DNA of 64,000 bases from Nitrospira lenta (GTDB lineage: Bacteria; Nitrospirota; Nitrospiria; Nitrospirales; Nitrospiraceae): contig NZ_OUNR01000001.1 of the NCBI RefSeq assembly GCF_900403705.1, positions 1,044,938-1,108,937 of the forward strand, given 5' to 3'. Every line of letters starts with the position of its first letter. The first letter of the stretch is position 1. The notes beneath the pieces were generated by a model that saw only the letters and a program-made list of their open reading frames with translations, had not been told where the DNA came from and ran no database searches. This document shows, piece by piece, positions 8,479-19,453 of this stretch. A program made the position numbers and the translations under genes.

Positions 8479-8910
8479 TTACTCGGACTTCGCCTGCTGG
8501 CTGCGATTCCACACCATGCCGGTCTGTTCCTTGGAACTGAACCCCAGCTTTTCATAGAACCCCGGTCGCCTGGTGCAGAGCCAGAAGAGCTCGACTTTCT
8601 TCAAGCGGGGATGATGGAGAATACGCTGCACGATTTCAGTTCCAATGCCTTGCTTCTGATAGGCTTCGTCGACGATCACATCCCAAATAGTCGCGCGATA
8701 GACGAAATCCGTGAGGACCCGGCCAAAGCCGACGAGCTGATCGCCGTCCCAAGCGCACAGCGCCACATCCGTATGACGAAGCATGTCACGGGCGTCATTC
8801 AGGGTCCGTCCCTTCGCCCAGGGTGCCTGCTGAAACAATGTCATTAATTGTTCGGGTTGGAGCGACTTCTTCTCTGAAAATGTAACCGTGGTCTTGAGCG
8901 TGGGGGGCAT
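8479..8910 (-). CDS. GNAT-family N-acetyltransferase
   Basis: The 143-residue protein has the GNAT core: ALCAWDGDQLVGFGRVLTD (beta2-beta4), TIWDVIVDEAYQKQGIGTEIV (motif A with the acetyl-CoA-binding Q/RxxGxG/A loop) and FWLCTRRPGFYEKLGF (motif B). The acceptor substrate is unknown. It is divergent from the zinc-ribbon gene at 8975, and the 64-bp space between them holds a small dyad (ATACT-AG-AGTAT, 8913-8924). Confidence 0.88.
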   Translation of the reverse strand: MPPTLKTTVTFSEKKSLQPEQLMTLFQQAPWAKGRTLNDARDMLRHTDVALCAWDGDQLVGFGRVLTDFVYRATIWDVIVDEAYQKQGIGTEIVQRILHHPRLKKVELFWLCTRRPGFYEKLGFSSKEQTGMVWNRSQQAKSE

Positions 8911-8974
8911 TGTATACTAGAGTATCTCCCGTTGAGAGACTGTACTGTGAAGTTGGAAGTGTACGAGGAAACCG

Positions 8975-9154
8975 ATGTCAACGCAAGTCCGTAGCTGTCC
9001 CAAGTGCTTCCAGTTAATGTGGCTGAAGCAGAACGAGTTTGAGCTCATCGATGTTGAAACCATCCGAGCCAAATGCCCCCACTGTGATTCAACCGTTCGG
9101 TTTAGACTCGTGAGTGAAGGGGCCAACGCCGCCGGCCCCAAAATGGGCCACTGA
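8975..9154 (+). CDS. Small zinc-ribbon protein (59 residues)
   Basis: An ATG after GAGGAA opens a short frame containing CPKC (residues 8-11) and CPHC (residues 38-41), spaced as in a two-knuckle zinc ribbon, and ends at TGA 9152-9154. The N-terminal position of the first knuckle resembles MJ0042/zinc_ribbon_5 domains, which often begin larger proteins but here stand alone. Function unknown; binding of nucleic acid or protein is possible. Confidence 0.72.
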   Translation: MSTQVRSCPKCFQLMWLKQNEFELIDVETIRAKCPHCDSTVRFRLVSEGANAAGPKMGH

Positions 9155-9200
9155 CTAGAAAGCGGCCTGCCTCAGGCAATCATCGCTCAGCCATAGACCG

Positions 9201-9623
9201 TCACATGCCCCGACCGGAACCATCCAGTTCAGGTTTATTCCCTGGAAGAATCTTGTGGAGCACCGCGCGGTATTCGGCAACCCGCTTTTCGTCGATCCGC
9301 CCCACTTCGATTTCCTTATCTCGTTGCATGCGCTCTACATGGTCGAGCACAGCCAACAAGGGCTGCACCGCTCCGAGTAAGTTCCCCACCTCAAAGGCTT
9401 CCAACGAAGCCACGAATGATTCGTTCAACCCTTTGTAGGGCGTACCGGCACTCTGGCCGCGCACTCGTGAGACATTGTCTTCATAATCATCCACAGCTTC
9501 CAACTTAGGCTTTACACCAGTTGGCACTGCCGATAAGTGGACAATGGGTGGCAACTTAGCGGCATAGGCTTTCAATTGAGCCGAGAGGCCGCCGATCGCA
9601 TCAAGAATATCTGCTGTCTGCAT
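9201..9623 (-). CDS. Conserved-looking cytoplasmic protein, unknown function
   Basis: I do not recognise this 140-residue protein. It is mostly helical, with a middle loop (VDDYEDNVSRVRGQSAGTPYKG) and two amphipathic helices (SLEAFEVGNLLGAVQPLLAVLD; KRVAEYRAVLHKIL, 122-135), and has no signal peptide or membrane segment. GAGAGGG precedes the ATG at a good distance. It lies 47 bp downstream of rluD on the same strand and may be co-transcribed with it. Confidence 0.65.
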   Translation of the reverse strand: MQTADILDAIGGLSAQLKAYAAKLPPIVHLSAVPTGVKPKLEAVDDYEDNVSRVRGQSAGTPYKGLNESFVASLEAFEVGNLLGAVQPLLAVLDHVERMQRDKEIEVGRIDEKRVAEYRAVLHKILPGNKPELDGSGRGM

Positions 9624-9670
9624 ACGCGTACCCTCTCAGAGATAGCGCTTATTGGATAGCGCAGGGGCTC

Positions 9671-10636
9671 TCATAGCTCTAGCGCCGGCTTAGCGGGCTT
9701 GAAGCGTTCGAGCCCCTGGGTGACTGCTTCCATATCGGATGGAAAGGGGCGAGAGAAATCTTGTCTCGTCCCGGTCCTGGGATGCGTAAAACCGAGAGTC
9801 CTCGCATGAAGCATCACGCGCGGAATCTCTACCTCATCAAGAGCACAGACCTTTCGCCCTCCATACGTCGGGTCTCCGAGAATCGGATGGCCGAGAGAGG
9901 TGAGATGGACTCGAAGCTGATGGGTGCGCCCTGTCCGAGGGTAGAGGAGGACATGCGCGGCGACTTTGCCGTATCGCTGATCCACCTTATACTCCGTCAC
10001 GGATTCCCGTGGGCTAGTCGTGCGCGTCGAGATTTTCTTGCGCTCCTTGGTATCGCGCCCAATTGCCAGCTCGATCAACCCATGGCCCTTCTTCGGAACT
10101 CCCCAGATCAAGGCTTCGTACACTCTCGTGATCGTATGCTCTTTAAACTGTGCGGCCAGATGTCGGTGCGCTTGATCCGTCTTGGCAATCACCATCACGC
10201 CGGACGTTTCCTTATCCAGGCGATGGACAAGTCCAGGTCGTTCCTTCCCTCCGATTGCCGAGACGGTCCCTCCGGATGTCTGAAAGTGATGGAGCAGCGC
10301 ATTCACCAATGTCCCAGTCCAATTCCCCGGAGCAGGATGAACCACAATGCCTGACGGTTTGTTCAAGACAAGGAGACTATCGTCTTCGAAAAGAACTTCC
10401 AGTGGAATGGCTTCGCCCTTAAGCGCAAGCGGCTCGGGCTTCGGCACATCCATGCTGATAGTATCGCCAGGCTTGATCTTTTGGCTGGCCTTCACGACCT
10501 GCTCGTTGATGCGAATGCGACCAAGTTCAATCAGGCGCTGCAAGGCAGATCGGGAGATATCTCGTTGGTGATTGGCCAGAAAGATATCCAGACGTTTGGG
10601 CTGCTCTCCAGCCGTGACCACAAATTCCGTAATCAT
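9671..10636 (-). CDS. rluD: 23S rRNA pseudouridine synthase, RluD type
   Basis: The enzyme isomerises uridines in the large-subunit rRNA. It has an N-terminal S4 RNA-binding domain (residues 12-75) and the RluA-family catalytic domain with the motif LVHRLDKETSG, in which D141 is the predicted catalytic aspartate. RTHQLRVHL and GHPILGDPTYG are further family motifs. The ATG at 10636 gives 321 residues; a longer start at 10693 adds non-family sequence. There is no Shine-Dalgarno, but a promoter ends 8 nt before this ATG, so the mRNA may be leaderless. RluD and RluC-like paralogs are hard to separate without comparison. Confidence 0.92.
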   Translation of the reverse strand: MITEFVVTAGEQPKRLDIFLANHQRDISRSALQRLIELGRIRINEQVVKASQKIKPGDTISMDVPKPEPLALKGEAIPLEVLFEDDSLLVLNKPSGIVVHPAPGNWTGTLVNALLHHFQTSGGTVSAIGGKERPGLVHRLDKETSGVMVIAKTDQAHRHLAAQFKEHTITRVYEALIWGVPKKGHGLIELAIGRDTKERKKISTRTTSPRESVTEYKVDQRYGKVAAHVLLYPRTGRTHQLRVHLTSLGHPILGDPTYGGRKVCALDEVEIPRVMLHARTLGFTHPRTGTRQDFSRPFPSDMEAVTQGLERFKPAKPALEL

Positions 10637-10644
10637 AGCGGCAC

Positions 10645-10674
10645 AAGCTACTAAAGAGCCTCGATCAATTGCAA
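10645..10674 (-). promoter_or_regulatory. Leaderless-type promoter of rluD
   Basis: On the minus strand TTGCAA (10674-10669), an 18-bp spacer and TAGCTT (10650-10645) are followed after 8 nt by the ATG of rluD. No ribosome-binding site is present. Confidence 0.4.
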
Positions 10675-10753
10675 TGGGAACATACAGCCCCAACCGTCTT
10701 GCAGGAGCCAGGGGAGGAATAAGAGGAGAGAATTGAAAGGCGAGAAAATGAAT

Positions 10754-11176
10754 CTAGGCGCGACCGACTTTATGAGCGCGCTCAGCGATCTTCTTGCGGA
10801 GACGGGCCTTTTCAAGGCTGATTTCGGCTTCTTTGACTTCCGATGGGAGGCCGCCGGCCTTCAGGCGCTGTTCAGCCTTTTCAACCGCAGCTTGAGCGCG
10901 GCCGACATCAATATCCTCGGCCTTCTCCGCGATCTCTGCCATGACCGTGACTTTAGTAGGCGTGACCTCGGCATAGCCCCAGAGGATCGCCATATGATTC
11001 GTCTGATCACCCACGCGATAGCGCAGCTCGCCGATACGCAGAGTCGATAGAAAGTAGCAATGGCCTGGCAACACCCCGAATTCGCCTTCCGAGCCAGGCG
11101 CGATGACTTCATCCACCTGCTGGCTCAGCAGCTGCTTCTCCGGAGTCACCACCTCTAATAAAATCTTTCCAGCCAT
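10754..11176 (-). CDS. atpC: ATP synthase F1 epsilon subunit
   Basis: The 140-residue protein has the epsilon beta-sandwich (KILLEVVTPEKQLLSQQVDEVIAPG, GEFGVLPGH) followed by the C-terminal helical hairpin (residues 85-135). This subunit belongs to the central stalk and can inhibit ATP hydrolysis. The ATG at 11176 follows GAAGAGGAAG. It is the last gene of atpH-A-G-D-C, 124 bp after atpD. No clear terminator was found downstream. Confidence 0.95.
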   Translation of the reverse strand: MAGKILLEVVTPEKQLLSQQVDEVIAPGSEGEFGVLPGHCYFLSTLRIGELRYRVGDQTNHMAILWGYAEVTPTKVTVMAEIAEKAEDIDVGRAQAAVEKAEQRLKAGGLPSEVKEAEISLEKARLRKKIAERAHKVGRA

Positions 11177-11300
11177 TCTTTTCTTCCTCTTCCCACTACC
11201 CCAAGCACAGTCGGCTGGGCCGATCTCGATTGCGCGCATTGACCGAGCACCGTTTCATCGTGCGCGGTCAGCGAGCAGAAGATCGCCCTGCCGAGCGTGC

Positions 11301-12770
<1,470 letters not shown>

Positions 12771-13649
12771 CTATTGCAACGCTTCTGCGCCGCCGACGAT
12801 ATCCATGAGTTCTTTCGTAATCGCGGCCTGCCGGGTCTTGTTGTAGTAGAGCGTGACTTTCTTGATGAGCTGGCCGGCATTCCTGGTCGCGCCATCCATC
12901 GCAGCCATGCGCGCACCATGCTCCGCCGCGGCCGACTCCAACAGAATGCGGTAGGCCTGCACTTGAAAATGCTTCGGCACCAGAACGTTCAGCAGATCCG
13001 ATTCATCCGGCTCATACTGATAGCTCCCGCCGGACGGCCCTTCGGCCTGAGCCGCGCCAAACTCCGTCGCGACGTCGATCGGGAACAGTTTTTCGACGAT
13101 CACTCGCTGCTGAATGGCCGATTTAAACTCGTTATAGACGACATAGAGCTCGTCGAATGTGCCCTTCACAAAATTGTCGGTCAGATCGCCGCCGATATCG
13201 ATGGCATGCTCGAAGCTGAGCTTGTCGAAGACTCCGGTCCACTCCTGCCGGATCGGCCAGGCCCGTCGGCGGAAGTAGTCGCGCCCTTTGCGGCCAACGA
13301 TGCTGAGATTGACCTGAAGCCCGCGCGCTTCGCACTGCCGGATGAATTCGACGCTTTTACGCGCGATGTTGCCGTTGAAGCCGCCGCAGAGTCCGCGATC
13401 ACTCGTGACCACCAGGACTTCAATCTTCTTTCCCTCGCGCTTTTGCAACAGCGGATGGGCCGAACGGTTCACACGCTGACTCAAGTTGCTCAACACGCCC
13501 CGCATTTTGAGTGCATAGGGACGCGCCGCAAGGATCCGATCCTGCGATCGCTTGAGCTTCGCCGCGGCCACCATTTTCATGGCCTTGGTAATCTTCTGCG
13601 TATTTTTGAAGGCCGCAATCTTGCGGCGCAGACTTTGTAAGCTCGGCAT
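12771..13649 (-). CDS. atpG: ATP synthase F1 gamma subunit
   Basis: The central rotor stalk protein of 292 residues. The N-terminal helix LRRKIAAFKNTQKITKAMKM and the C-terminal RNAGQLIKKVTLYYNKTRQA helix, which together form the coiled-coil shaft, are typical of the family, as is VVTSDRGLCGGFN. The ATG at 13649 agrees with homologues. Confidence 0.97.
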   Translation of the reverse strand: MPSLQSLRRKIAAFKNTQKITKAMKMVAAAKLKRSQDRILAARPYALKMRGVLSNLSQRVNRSAHPLLQKREGKKIEVLVVTSDRGLCGGFNGNIARKSVEFIRQCEARGLQVNLSIVGRKGRDYFRRRAWPIRQEWTGVFDKLSFEHAIDIGGDLTDNFVKGTFDELYVVYNEFKSAIQQRVIVEKLFPIDVATEFGAAQAEGPSGGSYQYEPDESDLLNVLVPKHFQVQAYRILLESAAAEHGARMAAMDGATRNAGQLIKKVTLYYNKTRQAAITKELMDIVGGAEALQ

Positions 13650-13700
13650 CGTCTACTTTTCTTGGCTATCGACAACGCGCCTTAGACGCGTCAGCGAAGG

Positions 13701-15218
<1,518 letters not shown>

Positions 15219-15220
15219 GG

Positions 15221-15760
15221 CTACTCCTTCGTCAACAGGCTCTGCATGGCGCGCAAGCGACCTCGGACGGTACTATCCACAACCGTGCTGCCGATAGAAA
15301 TCTGCAGGCCCGCGAGGTGACTGGCGTCGGTCTGAAAGGTGATCTCCACGTCTCGCTTCAGGGTTTCGCGAAGGCGTGTTTTGATGCGGTCTTGTTCTGC
15401 CGGCGGGAGTGCCGCGGCGCTCGACACGGTGACTTGCTGAGTCCCCTTGGATTGATCGACGAGTTTCCCAAAGGCGTCGGCGATCTCCGGAAGAAATCCG
15501 ATACGATTTTTCTTCACGAGCTGGGCGATAAACGCTTTGCCGACCGGAGGACACCCGAATCGGCCGCCGAGATCGGTCAGCACGGCAATCTTTTCTTCCA
15601 TGCCGAATACCGGGGATGCCACCACGTGACGGAGGGAGACGGAGTCTTGCATGGCCTGGGACAGGCCATTGAGAGTACCCCGCGTCGCTTCGATAGTGGA
15701 GGAATCGAGAAGCTCAAAGAGGGCTTTGGAATAACGTCGCGCAACTGCTGTCTTAATCAC
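15221..15760 (-). CDS. atpH: ATP synthase F1 delta subunit
   Basis: The peripheral-stalk connector is recognised by the N-terminal [12 protein letters not shown] and the C-terminal segment [21 protein letters not shown]. It has 179 residues and is the first gene of the F1 cluster. The genes for a, c and b subunits (atpB, atpE, atpF) do not precede it. Upstream lies an MscS gene instead, so F0 must be encoded elsewhere. Confidence 0.96.
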   Translation of the reverse strand: MIKTAVARRYSKALFELLDSSTIEATRGTLNGLSQAMQDSVSLRHVVASPVFGMEEKIAVLTDLGGRFGCPPVGKAFIAQLVKKNRIGFLPEIADAFGKLVDQSKGTQQVTVSSAAALPPAEQDRIKTRLRETLKRDVEITFQTDASHLAGLQISIGSTVVDSTVRGRLRAMQSLLTKE

Positions 15761-15833
15761 GGTCCTTGTCCAATCACGTCCACAATGGGCACACGGATAA
15801 TTGTCGTGCCGTCCGCACTAAAATAAGCGCGCC

Positions 15834-15863
15834 AAGCTACCATTGCTTGCGAGGAACTGTCAA
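15834..15863 (-). promoter_or_regulatory. Candidate promoter of the F1 ATP synthase operon
   Basis: On the minus strand a perfect TTGACA (15863-15858), an 18-bp spacer and TAGCTT (15839-15834) lie about 70 nt before atpH. The -10 box is weak but identical to the one proposed for rluD. Confidence 0.4.
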
Positions 15864-15889
15864 CTCTTCAGGAAGCCGTTCCAGGAATG

Positions 15890-16681
15890 TCACCGGCCGT
15901 GCACGGGCTGCGTCAGGGAGGGAAATTCAATCTGCGCCGCGCGGAACCGCTCGACAATTGCCTGGCTGAGTTCGCTCTGCAGCGATCCATAGTGGACCAC
16001 TTTGGTCCAGGGTTCGATGGCGATCGTAATGGCGGGCTGCCCAAGCCGGCTGACTCCAATTACCGCCCGCGGATCGTGAAGGACATGCGTGTGACTCTCA
16101 ACAATTTCCCGCACAATCGCCAGCGCCTGATTCAGATCGGTCTTATAAGACACGTCCACCGTGAAATGCAGCTGCCGAATCGTGCCGAAGTTATGCAAGA
16201 TCTCTCCGACAATCTTGCGATTGGGAATCACCACGCGGGAATGATCGGAATGCATCAGGATCGTTGAAAAGATGTCGACCATCACGACATCGCCATGAAC
16301 GCCCAACAGCGAGATATGCTCCCCGACCTTGTACGGCTTCGTAAAGATGATCGAGAGCCCCGCCATCACATTGCTCAAGACGCCTTGCATCGCCAGGCCG
16401 ATCCCGACACCGGCCACGCCGATGCCCGCAACCAGCGGCGCAATCGGCACACCGAGGGCCTCCAACGCGATGACCGCCGCAAACAAGAGTACGATGATTT
16501 TGACGATGCGGACGAGCAGCATGCGCACCGGCGGCTCCAGCGTCTGCCGCTCCAGCGCCTGTTGCATCAGGTTTCCGGCCCAGCGCGCACCCAGCAAACC
16601 GGCGGCAAAAATGCCGATGGCCACGAGGGCCTGCAGACCATACTTCACCGCGTATTGCGTGATAGTATCCATGGCAATCAT
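15890..16681 (-). CDS. Small mechanosensitive channel, MscS family
   Basis: The 263-residue membrane protein has three N-terminal helices. The third is the pore helix with the glycine/alanine pattern AGIGVAGVGIGLAMQGVLSN, then the MscS beta domain (FTKPYKVGEHISLLGVHGDV) and C-terminal alpha/beta domain. It likely releases solutes on hypo-osmotic shock. It lies 12 bp after the AsmA gene, so the two are likely co-transcribed. Confidence 0.93.
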   Translation of the reverse strand: MIAMDTITQYAVKYGLQALVAIGIFAAGLLGARWAGNLMQQALERQTLEPPVRMLLVRIVKIIVLLFAAVIALEALGVPIAPLVAGIGVAGVGIGLAMQGVLSNVMAGLSIIFTKPYKVGEHISLLGVHGDVVMVDIFSTILMHSDHSRVVIPNRKIVGEILHNFGTIRQLHFTVDVSYKTDLNQALAIVREIVESHTHVLHDPRAVIGVSRLGQPAITIAIEPWTKVVHYGSLQSELSQAIVERFRAAQIEFPSLTQPVHGR

Positions 16682-16693
16682 ATGCCGTACTCC

Positions 16694-18343
16694 CTAACGA
16701 CTGAATAATCCCTTGAGCAGTTGTTTTCCCTCCTGCTCCAAATCTTTCGGCTTGGTCGTGCCCTTGAGCAATCCGCCGATGGCTTCTTCCGCTTTCTGTT
16801 TGATCTGCTCCTGCACTTTTCCCGTCAAGCCCTTCATATCGAGCCCGTAGGAGGGCGCGTCGAGCGTGCCGCCGATCAGCAGCGGTAACGTCAGCCGGCC
16901 CTCCTTCACCGCCAGTCGCGCAACCGGGGAAGAGCCCGCCACCTGCTGACTCAAGGCTTCCGACAGGCGCAAATTCACGGTCATGTTGAGCGCATGATCA
17001 AATCCGATCGTTCCGCCGCCGGTCGCCTGAAAGTCGTGACTGTCCATCAGCAGGTTTTGCAGCATCACGACGCCCTGCTTGATCGCAAGATCTGTCTCGA
17101 TGGTCGAGAACGCCGTGGCCTTGGCTTCTCCGACTGAAACACCGGCGACCTTCAAAATCGACGCGGCCTCCTGAAGAAAATTCACCCCGTCGATCTTGCC
17201 GTCTTTCACCGCGACATGGCCGGCGCCCTCCAGCGCCCTGGTCAAGTCCGGCATGGCAAAACCTTTCCCCATCACGGACAGGTCCGCCCCGGCTGTTCCA
17301 CTGATCGAAACCGGAGTCTCAGCGACGGCATCAATCGCAGGGCCCAGTTGTAGCCCACCAATCGTCAGCTTCCCGTTGAATGGCGGCGCCGCAGCCCCTG
17401 ACGTGAGCCCGCCCTGTGCAACGACCTGTCCCTCAAAGAGCTGAAACGAGAGATCGGACAGTCGCATATCCTGCCCCTTCATCTCCGCCGAGACTTTGAA
17501 GTCTTTTACCTCAACCGGCTTCTTGAGCGGCAACGTCATTGGCAAGTCAGCCGCATTGATGGCCGGCGCCGTCACGGTCAGAGCCATGTGCTGCCCAGCC
17601 GTCTTTCCGGCAATCGCGAAGTTCGTATTCCCCACAGCCACATGGAGGTCGATCGCATCCAGGTCCGCCGTCTCCTTCAGTGGACCAAACGTGCCATCGA
17701 GCGAAATCGGAAGATTCATCGGCTGAACCGTCAATGCCAGATGGAGATTCGGACTGCTGCCCAGATGAACCGATTGCAACAGAAGCTCCATGCCTTGAAG
17801 CACATATTCGACAGGCTTTGCCTGAGAGAAATCACGGTACGTGACCTTTCCACCAGCGAGAGACACCCGATCCACCGCCAGGAGCGCGAGAATTTTCAGC
17901 GGCCCATCCGGAGACGGCACCGGTGCGCGCGACGGCGTCTCCGACGCAGCCACTCCCTTACGCCCCAACGTCGCAGCATTCAGCACCCCGTTCTTGTTCT
18001 TGATGACCGTGATCACAGGCTCGCGTAGCGTGATCTCCTCGACCTCGACCTTGCCGCTCAACAAGGGCATCAGCTTGACTCCGACATCGACCGAGGACAG
18101 AGAGGCAAACGGACCGGTGCCGAAGGCTGGATCCTCGATGACCGTGAATCCCGCCACCCGTGCGCCCAGCCGGGGCCAGATCGTCAACCGAATATCTTGC
18201 AGCGTCACCTTGCGATTCAACGCCTCTTCAATCAGCGGACGATACTGCTCTTGATATTTATTCAGATCGACGACGAACGGGAGGAGCAGTGCCACCCCGA
18301 CCAGCACCGCGATCAACACACCGATACCGATCACGATTTTCAT
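16694..18343 (-). CDS. AsmA-family protein
   Basis: The 549-residue protein begins with one membrane anchor (MKIVIGIGVLIAVLVGVALL) and the AsmA N-terminal motif VDLNKYQEQYRPLIEEALNR, followed by RKVTLQDIRLTIWPRLGARV. The rest is repeated beta structure, ending with the AsmA C-terminal domain (residues 340-500). AsmA relatives form envelope-spanning bridge-like grooves and influence outer-membrane lipid and protein assembly. GGAGGTG precedes the ATG. Confidence 0.9.
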   Translation of the reverse strand: MKIVIGIGVLIAVLVGVALLLPFVVDLNKYQEQYRPLIEEALNRKVTLQDIRLTIWPRLGARVAGFTVIEDPAFGTGPFASLSSVDVGVKLMPLLSGKVEVEEITLREPVITVIKNKNGVLNAATLGRKGVAASETPSRAPVPSPDGPLKILALLAVDRVSLAGGKVTYRDFSQAKPVEYVLQGMELLLQSVHLGSSPNLHLALTVQPMNLPISLDGTFGPLKETADLDAIDLHVAVGNTNFAIAGKTAGQHMALTVTAPAINAADLPMTLPLKKPVEVKDFKVSAEMKGQDMRLSDLSFQLFEGQVVAQGGLTSGAAAPPFNGKLTIGGLQLGPAIDAVAETPVSISGTAGADLSVMGKGFAMPDLTRALEGAGHVAVKDGKIDGVNFLQEAASILKVAGVSVGEAKATAFSTIETDLAIKQGVVMLQNLLMDSHDFQATGGGTIGFDHALNMTVNLRLSEALSQQVAGSSPVARLAVKEGRLTLPLLIGGTLDAPSYGLDMKGLTGKVQEQIKQKAEEAIGGLLKGTTKPKDLEQEGKQLLKGLFSR

Positions 18344-18449
18344 CCTGCACCTCCAATTCCAACCTGCAGTATAGGAAACACCCCCTAGAGGGTCAAATAC
18401 GGAGGTGAAAGACTTGCTCGCTACGAAGTCGTGACCCTAGTGAGGGCGG

Positions 18450-18473
18450 CGAAGGACATCTGGAACGTGGCGG
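18450..18473 (-). repeat. Short fragment shared with the remnant at 52.3 kb
   Basis: This 24-bp stretch matches 52280-52303 at 23 positions; the common core is ACATCTGGAACGTGGCGG (18455-18472). In both places it reads ATFQM on the minus strand. It lies in the otherwise featureless 220-bp gap between the AsmA gene and the DUF433 gene. It may be the distal end of an interrupted RHS-type gene whose 5' end is at 19109-19351. Confidence 0.45.
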
Positions 18474-18526
18474 TGAGGACATTGCACACGCGATCACGAC
18501 GTCAGCCCACGTTGTTTCCCCCTTTC

Positions 18527-18555
18527 TTGATCTTTCCCTGCCCCTGAGCTAGGCT
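18527..18555 (+). promoter_or_regulatory. Leaderless-type promoter of the DUF433/DUF5615 pair
   Basis: TTGATC (18527-18532), a 17-bp spacer and TAGGCT (18550-18555) are followed after 7 nt by the ATG at 18563. There is no Shine-Dalgarno. Confidence 0.45.
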
Positions 18556-18562
18556 TCTACTT

Positions 18563-18790
18563 ATGTCCTACCAAAACCGCATCACCATTGATCCGGGTAA
18601 GCGCGGGGGCAAGCCTTGCATCAGAAACCTTCGGATCACCGTGTACGACGTGTTAGAGTACCTTGCATCCGGCATGAGCGAAGCGGACATCCTGCAAGAC
18701 TTTCCCGATCTCACCCGCGATGACATCCGAGCGTGCCTTGAATTTGCCGCCGACCGTGAGCGCAAACTCGTCTCGCTCCCCCGATCGTGA
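18563..18790 (+). CDS. DUF433 protein, likely antitoxin
   Basis: The 75-residue protein carries the DUF433 signature: GKRGGKPCIRNLRITVYDVL, then SGMSEADILQDFPDLTRDDI. This is a winged-helix DNA-binding domain. DUF433 genes are commonly paired with a DUF5615 PIN-like gene, and such pairs are classed as VapBC-like toxin-antitoxin modules. The stop codon overlaps the GTG of the next gene. The pair lies in an accessory patch with RHS and transposase debris. Confidence 0.88.
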   Translation: MSYQNRITIDPGKRGGKPCIRNLRITVYDVLEYLASGMSEADILQDFPDLTRDDIRACLEFAADRERKLVSLPRS

Positions 18791-19119
18791 AGCTGCTCTT
18801 CGATCAGAATCTCTCCTTCCGTCTCGTCAAAGCCCTACAAGTCGAATATCCCGACTCTCAACATGTGCGCGATGTGGGTCTAGGCGAAGCGTCGGATGAG
18901 GCAGTGTGGCGCTATGCCGCGGAGCATGGATACACGGTGGTGACGAAAGATGCCGACTTCCACCAGCGAAGCTTTCTCTTCGGCGCCCCACCCAAAGTCG
19001 TTTGGCTGCGATGCGGAAATGCCTCGACCCAGGTAATCGAGACTCTTTTGCACCGACATTACAAGGATTTGCTCCAATTCTCCGCCAATGAAGAAGGTTC
19101 TTTTCTCGTCATTGAATAA
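18787..19119 (+). CDS. DUF5615 PIN-like protein, likely toxin nuclease
   Basis: The 110-residue protein matches the DUF5615/Mut7-C-like PIN fold: LLFDQNLSFRLVKAL at the N terminus, VRDVGLGEASDEAVWRYA, then VVTKDADFHQRS. D6, D55 and D57 are candidate metal ligands, typical of PIN ribonucleases. It starts at a GTG overlapping the DUF433 stop (GTGA). The 3' end overlaps, by 11 bp, the convergent RHS remnant at 19109. Confidence 0.87.
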   Translation: MKLLFDQNLSFRLVKALQVEYPDSQHVRDVGLGEASDEAVWRYAAEHGYTVVTKDADFHQRSFLFGAPPKVVWLRCGNASTQVIETLLHRHYKDLLQFSANEEGSFLVIE

Positions 19120-19351
19120 CCACAGCTGTGGCGCCAGTCAGATTGGTGCCGGTGATCGACCGCAGATTGCCGACGGCATCATAGGTATACGTCGCGACAT
19201 TCCCCTGCCCGTCGATCACCTGCGACAGCCGGCCCAAGTCGTCGTAGATATACTGCGCCTGGTCAGCCACCGCCAGCGTCGGGGCCGACGCGCAGAGCAT
19301 CAGCACACAGGCCACAACAACCAGCACTTTTGAGAACTCCATCTGCTTCAT
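19109..19351 (-). pseudogene. Truncated RHS/YD-repeat gene: signal peptide plus one repeat
   Basis: The frame encodes a signal peptide (VLVVVACVLMLCASAPTLAVA) and then one canonical YD repeat (YIYDDLGRLSQVIDGQGN; ATYTYDAVGNLRSITGTN). It stops after 80 residues, whereas RHS proteins usually run to many hundreds. The leader DNA is clearly related to that at 52.4 kb. I therefore read it as the surviving 5' end of an RHS gene. A short secreted protein in its own right is possible but less likely. Confidence 0.7.
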
Positions 19352-19453
19352 TGACAGTCTTTCGTCACCGAGTTGGACTCATTTGCCACTCAAAGCTAAA
19401 ACCACATCGCACTCAAGCTCCGCCAGAAAAGTAACCTGTCCCATTTTCTTCTT

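Noticed and set aside
8913..8924. ATACT-AG-AGTAT as a shared operator of the GNAT and zinc-ribbon genes
   Set aside because: Arms of only 5 bp in an AT-rich stretch; too weak to call without other copies.
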